Source: Isoetes taiwanensis
Lineage: Eukaryota > Streptophyta > Lycopodiopsida > Isoetales > Isoetaceae
Length of the DNA: 64,000 nt
Assembly (NCBI GenBank): GCA_021234155.1
Contig: JAJEKV010000877.1
Location: 1 to 64,000, forward strand
Reading direction: 5' to 3'
Of this stretch, positions 47,595 to 57,123 are shown piece by piece. Within the stretch, counting starts at the first letter, position 1; each line of letters starts with the position of its first letter. The position numbers and the translations under genes are program-made. The notes under the pieces were generated by a model. The model was not told where the DNA came from and ran no database searches. It saw only the letters and a program-made list of their open reading frames with translations.

Positions 47595-48243
47595 TTCTCT
47601 CCTTCTTAGGATAATGCTGTCCTCCGCATTACGTGAAGAAAATCCATGCTAATTATAATTATTGATCCTTGTGTGATTCTCTCTGATGAATTATCTATAC
47701 TGTTAATCAGCTGTGAGAAACATGATGCGGAGTGTGAGCTTGGGAATGGCCTAACACATTGTGTACATGATAATATGTTGTCTACCCAATTGATGTGTCT
47801 AGGGTTGTGATTTCCTAATGACCATTACCATTATGTTAAGCTACCATTATCGGGGATACAACATATCGTTTCAAGTAGTGGAGCCATTTGGCATTTCAAA
47901 TATGGCAAGCCCCTTGAGATATGGAGACTCCAGCCACGAGTCCCAAGTCGGCCGGAACCGAGCCTGTTCGGCCGGGTCTGGCCCTATAAGTAATGATAAA
48001 AATAGTGTAATCTATATGGGTTATCGTAGAAACTGTTCTTGAGTAGAACAGGCTCGAGCTTTCGGAACCTTATATATGAATAGTGATTCATTCAAATATC
48101 ATTTGAATAGTGTTTTCCTATGGTTTTGATTATTGTCTAACAATCATTACTGTTGAATGTGATAGTGCTATTCTAGCATTGAATAAGTATTCTTTAGCAA
48201 TACTTACAAGAGTTCTATCTAGTTGAATTGAAATATTTTCATT
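47595..48243 (+). mobile_element. Gypsy internal stub followed by a Copia LTR (3' edge at 48241)
   Basis: 47595-47650 is the polypurine tract and tail of the minus-strand Gypsy element. After that, plus-strand sequence leads to ..ATATTTTCA at 48241, two bases before a primer-binding site. This is the 3' edge of a Copia LTR; its left edge is unclear (between about 47670 and 47775). GGCCCTATAAGTAATG near 47980 could be its TATA region. Confidence 0.55.
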
Positions 48244-48255
48244 TGGTATCAGAGC
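48244..48255 (+). promoter_or_regulatory. Retroelement primer-binding site (tRNA-iMet)
   Basis: TGGTATCAGAGC is the exact complement to the 3' end of plant initiator tRNA-Met, the usual minus-strand DNA primer of Copia elements. It is 2 bases after the LTR edge and 4 bases before the gag ATG. Confidence 0.9.
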
Positions 48256-48259
48256 AACA

Positions 48260-48838
48260 ATGTCAACTAGACTAGGTGCATCTCTGTTAAGTGCTGTAGA
48301 TGTGTTTAATGGCACAGGAGGTTTCCAGGTGTGGAAAGAGAAAATCAAAGAAGTATTGGAGGTTGAAGGTCTGTGGACCTATGTGGCAGGAGATGCTGAT
48401 GAAGTTGAGCAGGTCAGTGAGACAAGCACAGCTGAGAGCTCAAGTACAAAAGGTACATCTACCTCTACTGAAATTACTAGTAGTGATGTGAATGTTACAG
48501 CTAAACTCATTGAAGCTAAGAGCATTGTAACTGTGAAGCTGGGTTCTAGAATATTGCTAAAGGTTAGAGGTATGAGCACGAGGGCTATTTGGAAATACCT
48601 GATTAAAACCTATGAGAGTAAAACATCCTCTCAACTAGATGTGTTGGATAGAGAGTTAAGAAATCTGAAATTTCAGGAGAAGGACAATATCACAGAATTT
48701 TTCCAAAGGTTTGATAACCTTGTGGCAGATCTGGAGGCTGCTGGGGTAACCATTACCAAAGATCACCAGGTAATGTCTATAATCGTGCAATTATGCTCAG
48801 AAATTTCTTTTTTTGATGGCAGATTCTCACTAAGCTAA
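48260..48838 (+). pseudogene. Copia gag (UBN2-type), 5' part
   Basis: The frame from ATG 48260 reads VFNGTGGFQVWKEKIKEVLE, then AKSIVTVKLGSRILLKVRGM, then WKYLIKTYESKTSSQLDVLD and LRNLKFQEKDNITEFFQRF. This is the gag core of plant Copia elements: W..K....L, A...I.L.L.., W..L...Y......, L...L...KM.E. and F..... After DHQ the frame continues into junk unless 48770-48822 (GTAATG...GGCAG, 53 bp) is skipped, which gives DHQ|ILTKLMQLES, the expected gag continuation. No zinc knuckle or pol follows; the element is truncated at about 48860. Confidence 0.85.
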
Positions 48839-48859
48839 TGCAACTTGAAAGTCAAGGCT

Positions 48860-49798
48860 TTTTATGTTTTTTTTTTTTTTATGACAATTTTTTAATGTTT
48901 CTTTAGGAATAAAATATAGACTATATGCTGGACATCGGCCTGGGTACTTTGTGCAAGTAACTCTCATATTAGCTTCGAAGTTGCAAAATTAATAACCAAT
49001 AAAGCACTAATGACTAACTTTTGCAATTTTTTAGATTTGTGTGGCTTGATATTCTCAGGGACTTATAAACACTCAGGTTTGCATTATAAATTGGTCTGCA
49101 GGCTATATTTCGATATTACTTTCACTAAAACTTTGATGTTACCTTGTTCTAGCACGTTTGAATGCAAATGCACAAACTACTTCTCACCAAGTTCAGGTTT
49201 TCATTGACAAGGTCATCATACAAGACATTTTGTAAGAAATCACAAGCTCTATAGTCTTGGGCATAGGATAAAAGTGAAGAAAGTAGAAAATTTCACAAAT
49301 TTGCTTCAAAATCTCGAACTTCTTCAAGCAAGAAAGGTACTTCATAGCTTCAAATGACAGATCCGCTCACTACCACATGTAAACATGTCATCTTTTGCAT
49401 TGGACCCTTCAAAAAACTCTGATACAAGTTTCCCCTTTTGAAGATCCCCTATTTCCGGTTCATTCTTGCTCAATCCGTCATTAATCTTTGTCATTTATAG
49501 GTTTTTTGGCTTCAAGAAAAGTCAAGACCCTTGAATTTCAACTTTGACAATCTGCCATTGGTGGAGAAGGGAGCAAAAGGGAAGGGAAAAAGGTTATCGG
49601 GAACAGGGAAGGGGGAAGGAAAGGAATGGGAAAACAAGGAAACATGTGAGAAAGACGAGAAAAAAAAAGGAAAAGAAAAAAAAAAGTAGAGAAAATAAGA
49701 AAAAATGAAATGCGGGATAGAGCAAAAGGGAAAGGGAAAGGAAAAGGGATAGGGCTTTTCTCACTGCATCCCAAAGCATTTACAGGCCCTCAACTTAT
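48860..49798. other. Spacer / Helitron body with a GA-rich tract
   Basis: No gene seen. 49551-49757 is a polypurine tract of GGGAAAGG type. The stretch ends in a Helitron 3' terminus, so it may be the body of that element. Confidence 0.45.
49551..49757 (+). repeat. Polypurine tract (GGGAAAGG-type)
   Basis: About 200 bases almost without pyrimidines, with GGGAAAGG, GAAAAAGG and similar units. It is the complementary composition of the large pyrimidine tract at 57.5 kb. Confidence 0.8.
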
Positions 49799-49826
49799 GC
49801 CCAGCAACGCTGGGCACCATTACTAG
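49799..49826 (+). mobile_element. Helitron 3' terminus inserted in the Gypsy LTR
   Basis: Hairpin GCCCAGCAACGCTGGGC, then ACCATTA and CTAG at 49826 followed by T. The next bases (TACTACATATGG) align with TACTGCGTAATGG at 46890 in the other LTR copy, where the preceding base is A. So the element went between A and T, the Helitron target, within the LTR. The rest of that LTR is missing on the left. Confidence 0.75.
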
Positions 49827-50552
49827 TACTACATATGGCCCTAGGTCTCTACCCCCCTTCCCAATACAAGAGGAGCAAACATGATCAACCATCATCACGT
49901 AATCATCATATCATGAGAACAATCGTAAGAAGAACATCTTAACCTAATCATACAAATCTAACTAATGGTTAGGGTTCATTGATTAGGGTTCAAGATGATG
50001 AATACGGGTTCTAGGATGGCTCTACCCTAGATACAAGATACTAGCACATCTGGAATGCTAATTCCAGATGAACTATCATAACTACTACCCTACATACCTG
50101 CTCCCGATGCTCTCCCTCCAGATCCGGGTGTCTCCATGGTCTTCGACTCACGTAACGCTGCTCTTGCTCCAAGAACGGGCCTACTCCACGGGGGCTGCTG
50201 CACCAATCTATGTCACAGCAAACGATGTTCGAAACGGGGTTTCGAACGAGTAGATGAGTCTCTGGGAGCTAGGGCTGGAAAGAGGCCTAGGGTTAGGGTT
50301 CCCACTAATATAAGTTAGGTCCACCTAGGATGCCACGTGGCACCAATCGGGTGAGTCCCGTGTGGCGGGTGCCCAATAGGTTAAGGCCACGTGGAAATTG
50401 GTCTTAACCTATGGTTGGCTAGTTATGTGAATAACTTAGTCATGCCCCCTAGTGCCACAATCCATGGTATACAAGACTATGAACTTAGGCTTGTATAGTG
50501 ACGGGTCCAGGAATATACGTATTTATGGCATATATTCCCCTGGAACGTCACA
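49827..50552 (-). mobile_element. Gypsy-type LTR, partial 5' copy (minus strand)
   Basis: Homologous to 46890-47594 over its length; shared blocks are ACCCCCCTTCCCAATACAAG, AGGAGCAAACATGATCAACC, CCACGTGGCACCAAT and GTGACGGGTCCA.GAATATAC. On the minus strand it starts TGTGACGTTCC at 50552. No purine tract flanks it, unlike the 46.1 kb copy, so it is best read as the 5' LTR of the same damaged element, with later insertions between the two. The outer flank is Copia integrase sequence, so the Gypsy element jumped into a Copia. Confidence 0.65.
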
Positions 50553-51790
50553 TCCGTCTTAACAGATAACATTTGGTTTTTCTTGAGTAGTCATCTATAA
50601 ACGTGATGAAGTACTTTTTACCAGTCATGCTTGTTATGTTTATAGGACCAGTCATCTAAAGTTCCCTTAGCCCTTTTTCTCGATTTCTGAAACTTTAGCC
50701 TAGTATGTTTGCCCAACATACATCCTTCACACACAAACTCTTCCTCTGGATTTTCTGTGGCAGTAATCATCTTATTTTTGATCATGTATTTGATATTGTT
50801 TAGGTGTGTGTGCCCGAGTCTATCATGCCATTTTCTGATTGAGGGAGCTGTAACAATATTTATTTCACCATCAACTTTCAAATTTTCCAATGCAAATAAG
50901 TTTCCAACTCTCTTTGCTAAGAACTTCAATATATTTCACATATAGATTTTACATTCAGTTTTCTCAAAAACCACTTTGTAGCCTAAGTCTACTAGCTGAC
51001 TAACTGCTATCAGATTTCTAACAATCGAAGGCACACATAAAACATTTTGAAGTTCTACAGGTTCTCCACTTAGATCAAAGATCTCTAGCATTCCAGCTAC
51101 ATTCACTTTTTGTAAATTTCCATCACCCATTTGCACGTAGCTGGACCCCTTGCTTATTTTTCCTTTGAGTTCATTTGGATTCTTGATCACTGATCTTTCA
51201 GCTCCTGAATCTAAAACAAGTAAATCATTTTTAGAATCCAACTCATTTGCAGATAATGCTTTGAAAATGTTAGAATTCTGAGTTACCTCAACATTTTCGT
51301 CTATCTCCTCTTCATGTTCATTGTTTACAGTCCTTGCCATATTAATGGCAGCAGCATTTCTTCCCCTGCCTCTTCCCCTCATGTTTTGACCCCTTCCATG
51401 TCCTCCTCTGAACCTATCATTATACCCTCTCCCTCTTCCTTTTGCAAAGTCCTTGGGACTTGAGCAATTTGCTGCCAAATGACCAAACCCACTACAATTG
51501 AAGCATTTGTTATCTCGGGTGTTGCTGTTTTTTGGGCAGTTATTTTTTAAGTGGCCATAGCTATTGCAAACAAAGCATGGTCCCAGCTTACTCTTATCAA
51601 TATATTTTCCTTTTCCTTTGCCAGCAAATAATATTTCAGCATGTTCCTCCTGATCATTAATAATCTACTTTTGTTCCAACTCCGTTTTGACCATTAGTTC
51701 TGCATGTTCTCTACTCGTTGCTACATTCCTTACTAGAGTAGATAATTGATCAAAACGGGCTCTCACAACTTTTTCCTGATATTTATGTCA
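50553..51790 (-). pseudogene. Copia gag-pol fragment: zinc knuckles, protease, GAG-preintegrase, integrase start
   Basis: On the minus strand, in order: RARFDQLSTLVRNVATSREH (gag end); two CCHC knuckles CFVCNSYGHLKNNC and CFNCSGFGHLAANC; a GRGRG linker; the aspartic protease LLVLDSGAERSVI (D-S-G); the GAG-preintegrase core KWHDRLGHTHLNN with C..C (CEGCMLGKH); and FITFIDDYSRKTKCYLL, the first DD-block of the integrase core. The integrase is cut at 50552 by the Gypsy LTR. A frameshift lies at about 50690-50650 and stop codons at about 50930 and 51665. It could be from the same family as the gag at 48.26 kb but is in the opposite orientation. Confidence 0.9.
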
Positions 51791-53101
51791 TAAATCAGCA
51801 AAAACTACTTAATAAAACTCGAGATATCATCATTTGAGTGTGCATATATGTTTCTGTTCCAGGGAAGTGCACTGGCCAACTTTTCTGTCCACTTTGAACA
51901 TATTTTTCTAACTCATCCTATATCCAAATTGAGCCAAAGTTTTTTCCACATCTCATGCCAAGATTTTCTCTAATTCATCCTTCAAGGATCATTTTAAAAA
52001 GATCAGTACAACTCGGGATATTTAGATCTGAGTGCAATTGTCTCATTTTGCTTTAAATGAAATCTGAAAATGGCGATGGCGATGGAGTGGAGGAGTGGTG
52101 ATGGCGATTGGCGATTGGCGATGGAGTGGTGATGGGAGACAATAAGCAAGGTTATCAACGTAAATGCCAACAGGAAATGCGAGTCACCAGGTATTTGATC
52201 TCTCTTCTGATCTTTTTGGTAACTTAGCCTGCAAACTTAGAAAAGGAAAGGGGGATATTGGCGCGGGCTAGAAAGCAAGAAAGGAAGAACGATGAATCAG
52301 CAATCATACTTGTCATATCTTCTCAACAGAGGCATAATACAGGTTCCGATTAGATTGGTTTCTTGTTATAATGTTAACGTAAACGATGGAGAACAGCAAG
52401 GCGATACAGTGTTATATATATATATATCACTTAGGGAAGGTCATAGGAAGGAGTGAGCAACGCCCGACGATGGCCACATTGAGGCGTCTTACATAGCAAA
52501 AAGCAATAAAATTGGGATATGCACGGCGAAATACTAACAGAAATAATAGGAAATAGGTAGTGATATGATTTTGTCGGTAACAGAAAACAAAGTAGCTTAG
52601 ACACCATAACGAATAATCGATTTGGCACCAAGGGACTACGGAACAACGCCAGGAGGGCAACTGTACGAAAGATAGCAAAGCTGCAACGAACGATCCAGAC
52701 ACATACAGAAGCGGGAAAGATTCAAAACGAAATCGGAAATCACCGAATAAAAATTCCCGTTTACAAAGACACATGGCGGTAGTATAGGGCGCCCACGACG
52801 ACAGGGCGTAGCCATGTAGACTATCATGAGAGGGGCTAACTGGGATGCGTTAGTATAGCATTAAATAGGGGAAGGGTACGATAATTAATGAGGAGGCAAA
52901 AAGAGATAGCCGTTAAGGACTATACTTACAGACCTACGAAAGAGGCAGGGTACGATCTGACACAAAATATCGGCAGAGAATACGTCGCATTAACTTCACC
53001 GAATACGAATAAATGATGGCGGCTTACGGACACGACAGGATGAAGACAGACGGAACAAAGGAAACGCGGGAAAAGTGGAAGGAAACCCTAAAACTACTCA
53101 A
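51791..53101. other. Spacer and upstream region of the Cys-rich ORF
   Basis: Holds a short GATGGCGATTGGCGATT tandem run (52073-52140) and a (TA)n microsatellite (52413-52426). From about 52430 the base composition shifts to a purine-rich, G/A-biased plus strand that continues to 55.4 kb. Minus-strand frames (52427-52827) are unrecognised. Confidence 0.4.
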
Positions 53102-53110
53102 TATATAAAT
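53102..53110 (+). promoter_or_regulatory. TATA box upstream of the Cys-rich ORF
   Basis: TATATAAAT lies 102 bases upstream of the ATG at 53212, a normal distance for a plant promoter with a ~75-base leader. It is preceded by AAACCCTAAAACTACTC. Confidence 0.6.
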
Positions 53111-53211
53111 AACCGAGCATCTTCTGTCTTCCTAGGGTTCTAATTCAGTCCACAAGAAAGAAGCGCCTGTAAGAAGACGAAAAATTTCGCAAGAAGTGCG
53201 ATCGGAACAGT

Positions 53212-53784
53212 ATGGACAAGGGAAAGAGGGCGCTGGAGGCGCGTGAGGGTGCAGATCGGGCAGTAAGGAAGAAAACCCGAGGTAATCCAGGGAATCTCAC
53301 GGTGCCATACAATCCAGAGTTAGAAGACCTCAATCCCTGGTGCATTTGCGGGGAGGATTGCGTCTGTTTAGAGAACGGTCTTACTTCTTGCTTAAATTGT
53401 GGCAGAGTACATTGTTTGTTCTGCGACAGGATCCACCACGCCCAGGGGATGAGAGACCATGGATACAAGCTGAGCCTGTTAGGTTATCTCGGGGTCCTAG
53501 CTGATCGGAATGACACAGTGAGGAAGCGGGATAAGGAAAGGGTAATGACTTGCTATCATGTGCTGCAAATGCACGCGACGATCCAGAAATCAGGAAGTTA
53601 CAAGCATGACTTGGTGATAGGTGACTTCGGGAAGATTTGTGTGCACTGTTGTGAAAAGAACCCAGTGGAGTATACTTGTCGGGCATTACTAGCCAGAAAC
53701 TCAGAGAAAATACAGAAAGATGGAGAAACATCAACAAAGAAAGGAAGAATTAACATGGCAAATGAGGAAGAGAGCCCGAAATGA
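53212..53784 (+). CDS. Intronless cysteine-rich ORF, 190 residues, unassigned
   Basis: A single open frame from the first ATG after a good TATA box. The N terminus is basic (MDKGKRALEAREGADRAVRKK). Residues ~43-70 hold a dense Cys/His cluster, WCICGEDCVCL..CLNC, then VHCLFCDRIHH; a second one follows at ~142 (KICVHCC..YTC). This spacing suggests two zinc-binding sites of treble-clef or B-box/ZnF-UBP style, but I can place it in no family. The tail is Lys/Glu-rich. It is neither plant-gene-like (no intron) nor obviously decayed. Neighbours are a triple repeat and a second TATA-driven ORF. A retroelement or viral-derived gene is possible; this is inference. Confidence 0.6.
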   Translation: MDKGKRALEAREGADRAVRKKTRGNPGNLTVPYNPELEDLNPWCICGEDCVCLENGLTSCLNCGRVHCLFCDRIHHAQGMRDHGYKLSLLGYLGVLADRNDTVRKRDKERVMTCYHVLQMHATIQKSGSYKHDLVIGDFGKICVHCCEKNPVEYTCRALLARNSEKIQKDGETSTKKGRINMANEEESPK

Positions 53785-54629
53785 AAACTGCAGAATGTGG
53801 AAAAGCTAATCCCGAGCAACGGGGAGGGGCGCCTGATCCGGAATGCTCTAGACTGCTGCTGATATATTTCTATGATCTAGTGGATGTGTGCTATATGCCT
53901 TGCTCTACTCGCTCTGCTTTATTTATGTCCTTCGTTTTACTTTGTTTAAGTTTTTTGTTCTAGGTTGTTAACAATTTTGATCATGTAGCGCTAGAATCTT
54001 AACAACACCATATTATCTACTATGATTTTGTAAAAACTCTGAATCTTCGACCCAGCTGTGATAATATAGGGAAATGGATCCGGCAGGAAGGCACTGTAAA
54101 TCATATTGACAATGAAATAGAACAATGGGAAGTTCTTTCGGTTTCCAAATTATGAGTCCTTGCATTTTGTTTGCTTGTTTGTTTGTTTGCTTGTTTGTTT
54201 GAATAATTAAACAGCAACAACATCTAGACGACAACAATATAGGGGAAGGCAGACAAAAGCAACCGGAAGATTGATAGACAAAATGGGGAACACAGGAAAA
54301 ACGCATGAGGCAGCCAGGGAAGGCACCAGATATGGGGGCCACAAACAACAAGGAGGATCAAATAAGGGTGACCAAGACAATACACAACGGGAGAACAACG
54401 AAAAGAGGTGGTAGACAATAATGGACTGGGACAGGACAATAACAGAGAAAAGTCAAACAGGCCGGGGGCTACAACCCATCAGTACATATCTTCAGTACAC
54501 AATTGAACAGTACAGGGAAGATATACACACAAGACAACGACAGAAAAGGGAAAGGGAAAGGGACTTGAAGATACATGGTAGATGTTCAGGCCGAAAGGTA
54601 CAGAAAAGTTTGCGGATCAGAGAGATTTC
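53785..54629. other. 3' flank of the Cys-rich ORF
   Basis: T-rich after the stop, possibly 3' UTR, with a (GTTT/GCTT) microsatellite at about 54166-54200. No other gene seen; a frame at 54421-54756 overlaps the triple repeat and is basic and low-complexity. Confidence 0.4.
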
Positions 54630-55025
54630 AACCTCCGCCGCACACCAGTATAGCGAGGGCCAGACCCACCAACTGGTCAAGTGTACCAACATAATATCCC
54701 AAACTACGAGTAACAGAGGATCGCAAGATCCAAAGAGTAAAAGGCGGACGGAATAAGATACGGGACAAAGAGGCTCAGCCTCCGCCGTACACCAGGATAG
54801 CGAGGGCTAGACCCACCAACTGGTAAATCCGGACCACTATAAACTCCACAAATCGCAAAAAATCGCAAAAGTTGCGTAAAAAGCATATTGCGAGACTGAA
54901 AAGAGCATAAAGTGGGCGGAAAAAAGGTACGGGACAGAGAGGTTCCACCTCCCCGTACACCAGGATAGCGTTGGGTCAAAAAACCCACCAACTGGGATCC
55001 GGACCACTATACACTCAAAATATAG
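54630..55025 (+). repeat. Triple repeat of about 150-170 bp
   Basis: The block CCTCCGCCG.ACACCAG.ATAGCG.GGG followed by ACCCACCAACTGG occurs at about 54630, 54778 and 54947; the last two are also followed by ATCCGGACCACTATA. Between them AAAAGGCGGACGGAATAAGA.ACGGGACA.AGAGG recurs in variant form. The arrangement resembles repeated upstream promoter or LTR U3 elements; the unit near the last copy lies about 330 bp before the TATA box at 55340. Confidence 0.8.
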
Positions 55026-55339
55026 GGAAAGCACAGGAAAATACAATTAAAAAGGGATGGTCGTGATAAGCGGGACAAAATACCTGGGCCAAGGGAGCTG
55101 TGACCTTACAACCAACTCCTTGGAATACGACTAAAGGACATAAAGACTACTACCGAATCCCATGACATAGATGGAGGAGATCACTCATAGCAAAATCATC
55201 ATAGAGAGACACCCGAGGGACGAAACGAAAATAAATGATGGGGGCAGGAATAATTAAGGGCGGCCATCCCAATATTTTCGAATTCAAAATGGGATTAACG
55301 GTGAAAATTTTTGAATTAGGGGACCGTTCAGTAACGCAA

Positions 55340-55347
55340 TATATAGA
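55340..55347 (+). promoter_or_regulatory. TATA box upstream of the coiled-coil ORF
   Basis: TATATAGA, 97 bases upstream of the ATG at 55437. Between them TGGCAGCAGCGCC (55386-55398) begins with TGG as a retroelement primer-binding site would; the tRNA it might match is not identified. Confidence 0.5.
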
Positions 55348-55436
55348 CTCAACAGAGTAAGGGTATCAACCCCTCCCCACATATTTGGCAGCAGCGCCTC
55401 AGGCACAGCAGCAACCCGTAGCAGCAGCATTCCGCA

Positions 55437-55784
55437 GTGCCTCGCAAAAACTCAAGAGCAATGGCGGAAAGCAGCAGTCTCAGCCAGCAAAGGAAAACAG
55501 AAATGGCAAGGGTACCAGTAAGTCAGCAGGACCTACAAGATTTTCTCGCTCAGATGGACAAGCATCTGGAGTCCAGAATCCCCCGTATGGATGCTCTCAA
55601 CACACTAGCTGAAACGGCCAACCGTAATACGGTGGCCATCTCCAACATGGACGTGAGGATAGAAGGGGTGGAAAAGACAAGCGAGGAGATGCAGCGCAGG
55701 ATGAACGAAATTGAGGAGGAAAAAGCCAAGATCTGGAAAAGGTTGGTTGAATTAGACCTCCCGCTTACTAAACGGGTGCTCTAA
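55437..55784 (+). CDS. Coiled-coil ORF, gag-like, truncated at its 3' end
   Basis: The frame starts MPRKNSRAMAESSSLSQQRK; a second Met, MAESSSLSQ, is also a fair start. Residues ~25-105 form an amphipathic helix with heptads (LQDFLAQMDKHLESRI, MDVRIEGVEKTSEEMQ, MNEIEEEKAKIWKRL). Such an N-terminal coiled coil before the rest of gag is common in plant Gypsy elements; with the TATA box and TGG site upstream, a retroelement 5' end is my best reading. True homology stops at about 55753, where the sequence becomes a tRNA-Thr gene (the last ~10 codons are antisense tRNA). Confidence 0.5.
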   Translation: MPRKNSRAMAESSSLSQQRKTEMARVPVSQQDLQDFLAQMDKHLESRIPRMDALNTLAETANRNTVAISNMDVRIEGVEKTSEEMQRRMNEIEEEKAKIWKRLVELDLPLTKRVL

Positions 55785-55803
55785 CCAACTGAGCTACAAA
55801 AGC
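55755..55803 (-). tRNA. tRNA-Thr(AGU), 3' part missing
   Basis: The minus strand carries GCTTTTGTAGCTCAGTTGG, the CCCGTTTAGTAAGCGGG anticodon arm, and then breaks off before the T arm, replaced by the coiled-coil ORF sequence. A junction inside a tRNA gene marks a rearrangement or insertion point. Confidence 0.85.
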
Positions 55804-55861
55804 TTCAACACCTCAGCTTAAAACAAAGTATTATTACTTTCACCTCCACTTTCTTTTTGCA

Positions 55862-55934
55862 CACTCTCGATGGGCCTCGAACCCACAATCTCTTGATTAG
55901 AAGTCAAATGCCTTATCCATTAGGCCACGAGAGC
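55862..55934 (-). tRNA. tRNA-Arg(UCU)
   Basis: 73 nt. Acceptor GCTCTCG/CGAGAGT, anticodon arm TTTGA-CTTCTAA-TCAAG (TCT). The T arm is GTGGG-TTCGAGG-CCCAT, intact. It differs from the copy at 45.6 kb at only a few positions. Confidence 0.9.
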
Positions 55935-56009
55935 CTTCCAACTTTGATTTGATAATCAACATTATAATCACAAGACCTATCCATAGGAGTACACGGCTTC
56001 GTTTAAATA

Positions 56010-56083
56010 TGCTTTCGCTGAGAGTCGAACTTGAGACCTCCCGCTTACTAAACGGGTGCTTTAAACAACTGAGCTACCAAAGC
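56010..56083 (-). tRNA. tRNA-Thr(AGU)
   Basis: 74 nt. Acceptor GCTTTGG/CGAAAGC with one mismatch, D arm TAGCTCAGTTGTTTAAAGC (weakened), anticodon arm CCCGT-TTAGTAA-GCGGG perfect, T arm CAAG-TTCGACT-CTCAG. Possibly functional. Confidence 0.8.
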
Positions 56084-56139
56084 TTCAAGACCTCAGATTA
56101 TAACAACATATATCACTTTCACCTCCACTTTCTTTTGCA

Positions 56140-56211
56140 CACTCTCGATGGGACTCGAACCCACAATCTCTTGATTAGAAGTTAAATGCTTATCCATTAG
56201 GCCACGAGAGC
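56140..56211 (-). tRNA. tRNA-Arg(UCU), one base short
   Basis: As the other Arg copies, but one C is missing in the D arm/anticodon junction (AAATGCTTATCC instead of AAATGCCTTATCC on the plus strand) and GTTAAA replaces GTCAAA, weakening the anticodon stem. Possibly a pseudogene. Confidence 0.75.
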
Positions 56212-56647
56212 CTTGCAATTTTGATTTGATAATCAACAATATAATCACAGAACCAAGCCATATGAGTACGCATCTTCCTTTTAATATTACCTAACCAATT
56301 GAGATATAAGCCAAAAGTTACTACTAGTAGTCAAAGCCACGTCCTATGGGCAAGAAAAGATAAACGATAGATGCCGTAAATGAGTAGATATCCAAGATAA
56401 TTGAATCTAAACAATCATTCTCACGTCAATCTCTTGCTATGGCAATATGTAGATGAGGTCACGAGTCAATTGCCACTTAAACGGAAAAAAAAATTAGTAG
56501 TGAAGAACACATCGTAATGCATGTTGCCAAATATCAAGAGAAGCATTATTGGGTAAAACAACCAAGTACAAGTCACTTCTTCCTAGCATATCAATAAAGA
56601 GATTTGATGCGTTTAGAAATGAAACTCCTTGCAAGCCATTATCACTT

Positions 56648-56721
56648 TGCTTTCATTGAGAGTCGAACTCAAGACCTCCCGCTTACTAAACGGGTGCTCT
56701 AACCAACTGAGCTACAAAAGC
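56648..56721 (-). tRNA. tRNA-Thr(AGU)
   Basis: 74 nt. Acceptor GCTTTTG/TGAAAGC, D arm GTAGCTCAGTTGGTTAGAGC, anticodon arm CCCGT-TTAGTAA-GCGGG perfect, T arm TTGAG-TTCGACT-CTCAA perfect. The best Thr copy in the window. Confidence 0.93.
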
Positions 56722-56776
56722 TTCAACACCTCAGTTTAAAACAAAGTTATTACTTTCACCTCCACTTTCTTTTGCA

Positions 56777-56849
56777 CACTCTCGATGGGACTCGAACCCA
56801 CAATCTCTTGATTAGAAGTCAAATGCCTTATCCATTAGGCCACGAGAGC
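56777..56849 (-). tRNA. tRNA-Arg(UCU)
   Basis: 73 nt with all stems closed: GCTCTCG/CGAGAGT, GCCTAATGGATAAGGC, TTTGA/TCAAG around CTTCTAA, GTGGG-TTCGAGT-CCCAT. Confidence 0.93.
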
Positions 56850-56926
56850 CTTCCAACTTTGATTTGATAATCAACAATATAATCACAAGACCTATCCATA
56901 GGAGTTACCCATTACACGTTTAAATA

Positions 56927-56994
56927 TGCTTTTGAGTCGAACTCAAGACCTCCCGCTTACTAAACGGGTGCTCTAAACAATGAGCTACCAAAGC
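56927..56994 (-). tRNA. tRNA-Thr(AGU), degenerate
   Basis: The anticodon arm is perfect, but 6-7 bases are missing between the T arm and the acceptor 3' strand (GCTTTTGAGTCGAACTC on +), and the D arm lacks a base. Likely not functional. Confidence 0.75.
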
Positions 56995-57050
56995 TTCAAC
57001 ACCTCAGATTATAACGACATATATCACTTTCACCTCCACTTTCTTTTGCA

Positions 57051-57123
57051 CACTCTCGTTGGGACTCGAACCCACAATCTCTTGATTAGAAGTCAAATGC
57101 CTTATCCATTAGGCCACGAGAGC
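57051..57123 (-). tRNA. tRNA-Arg(UCU)
   Basis: 73 nt, same arms as the other Arg copies. The only visible change is CGTTGGG for CGATGGG at the T arm/acceptor border (GTGGG-TTCGAGT-CCCAA), which turns a closing pair into a mismatch. Confidence 0.85.

Noticed and set aside
48260-51790. Treating the plus gag and the minus gag-pol as one inverted Copia element
   Set aside because: A Gypsy LTR and a Helitron end lie between them and no shared gag region is available to show they are the same family.
53145-53819. Minus-strand frames (up to 118 codons) opposite the Cys-rich ORF
   Set aside because: They are shadows of the plus-strand ORF, without promoter-like sequence or motif.
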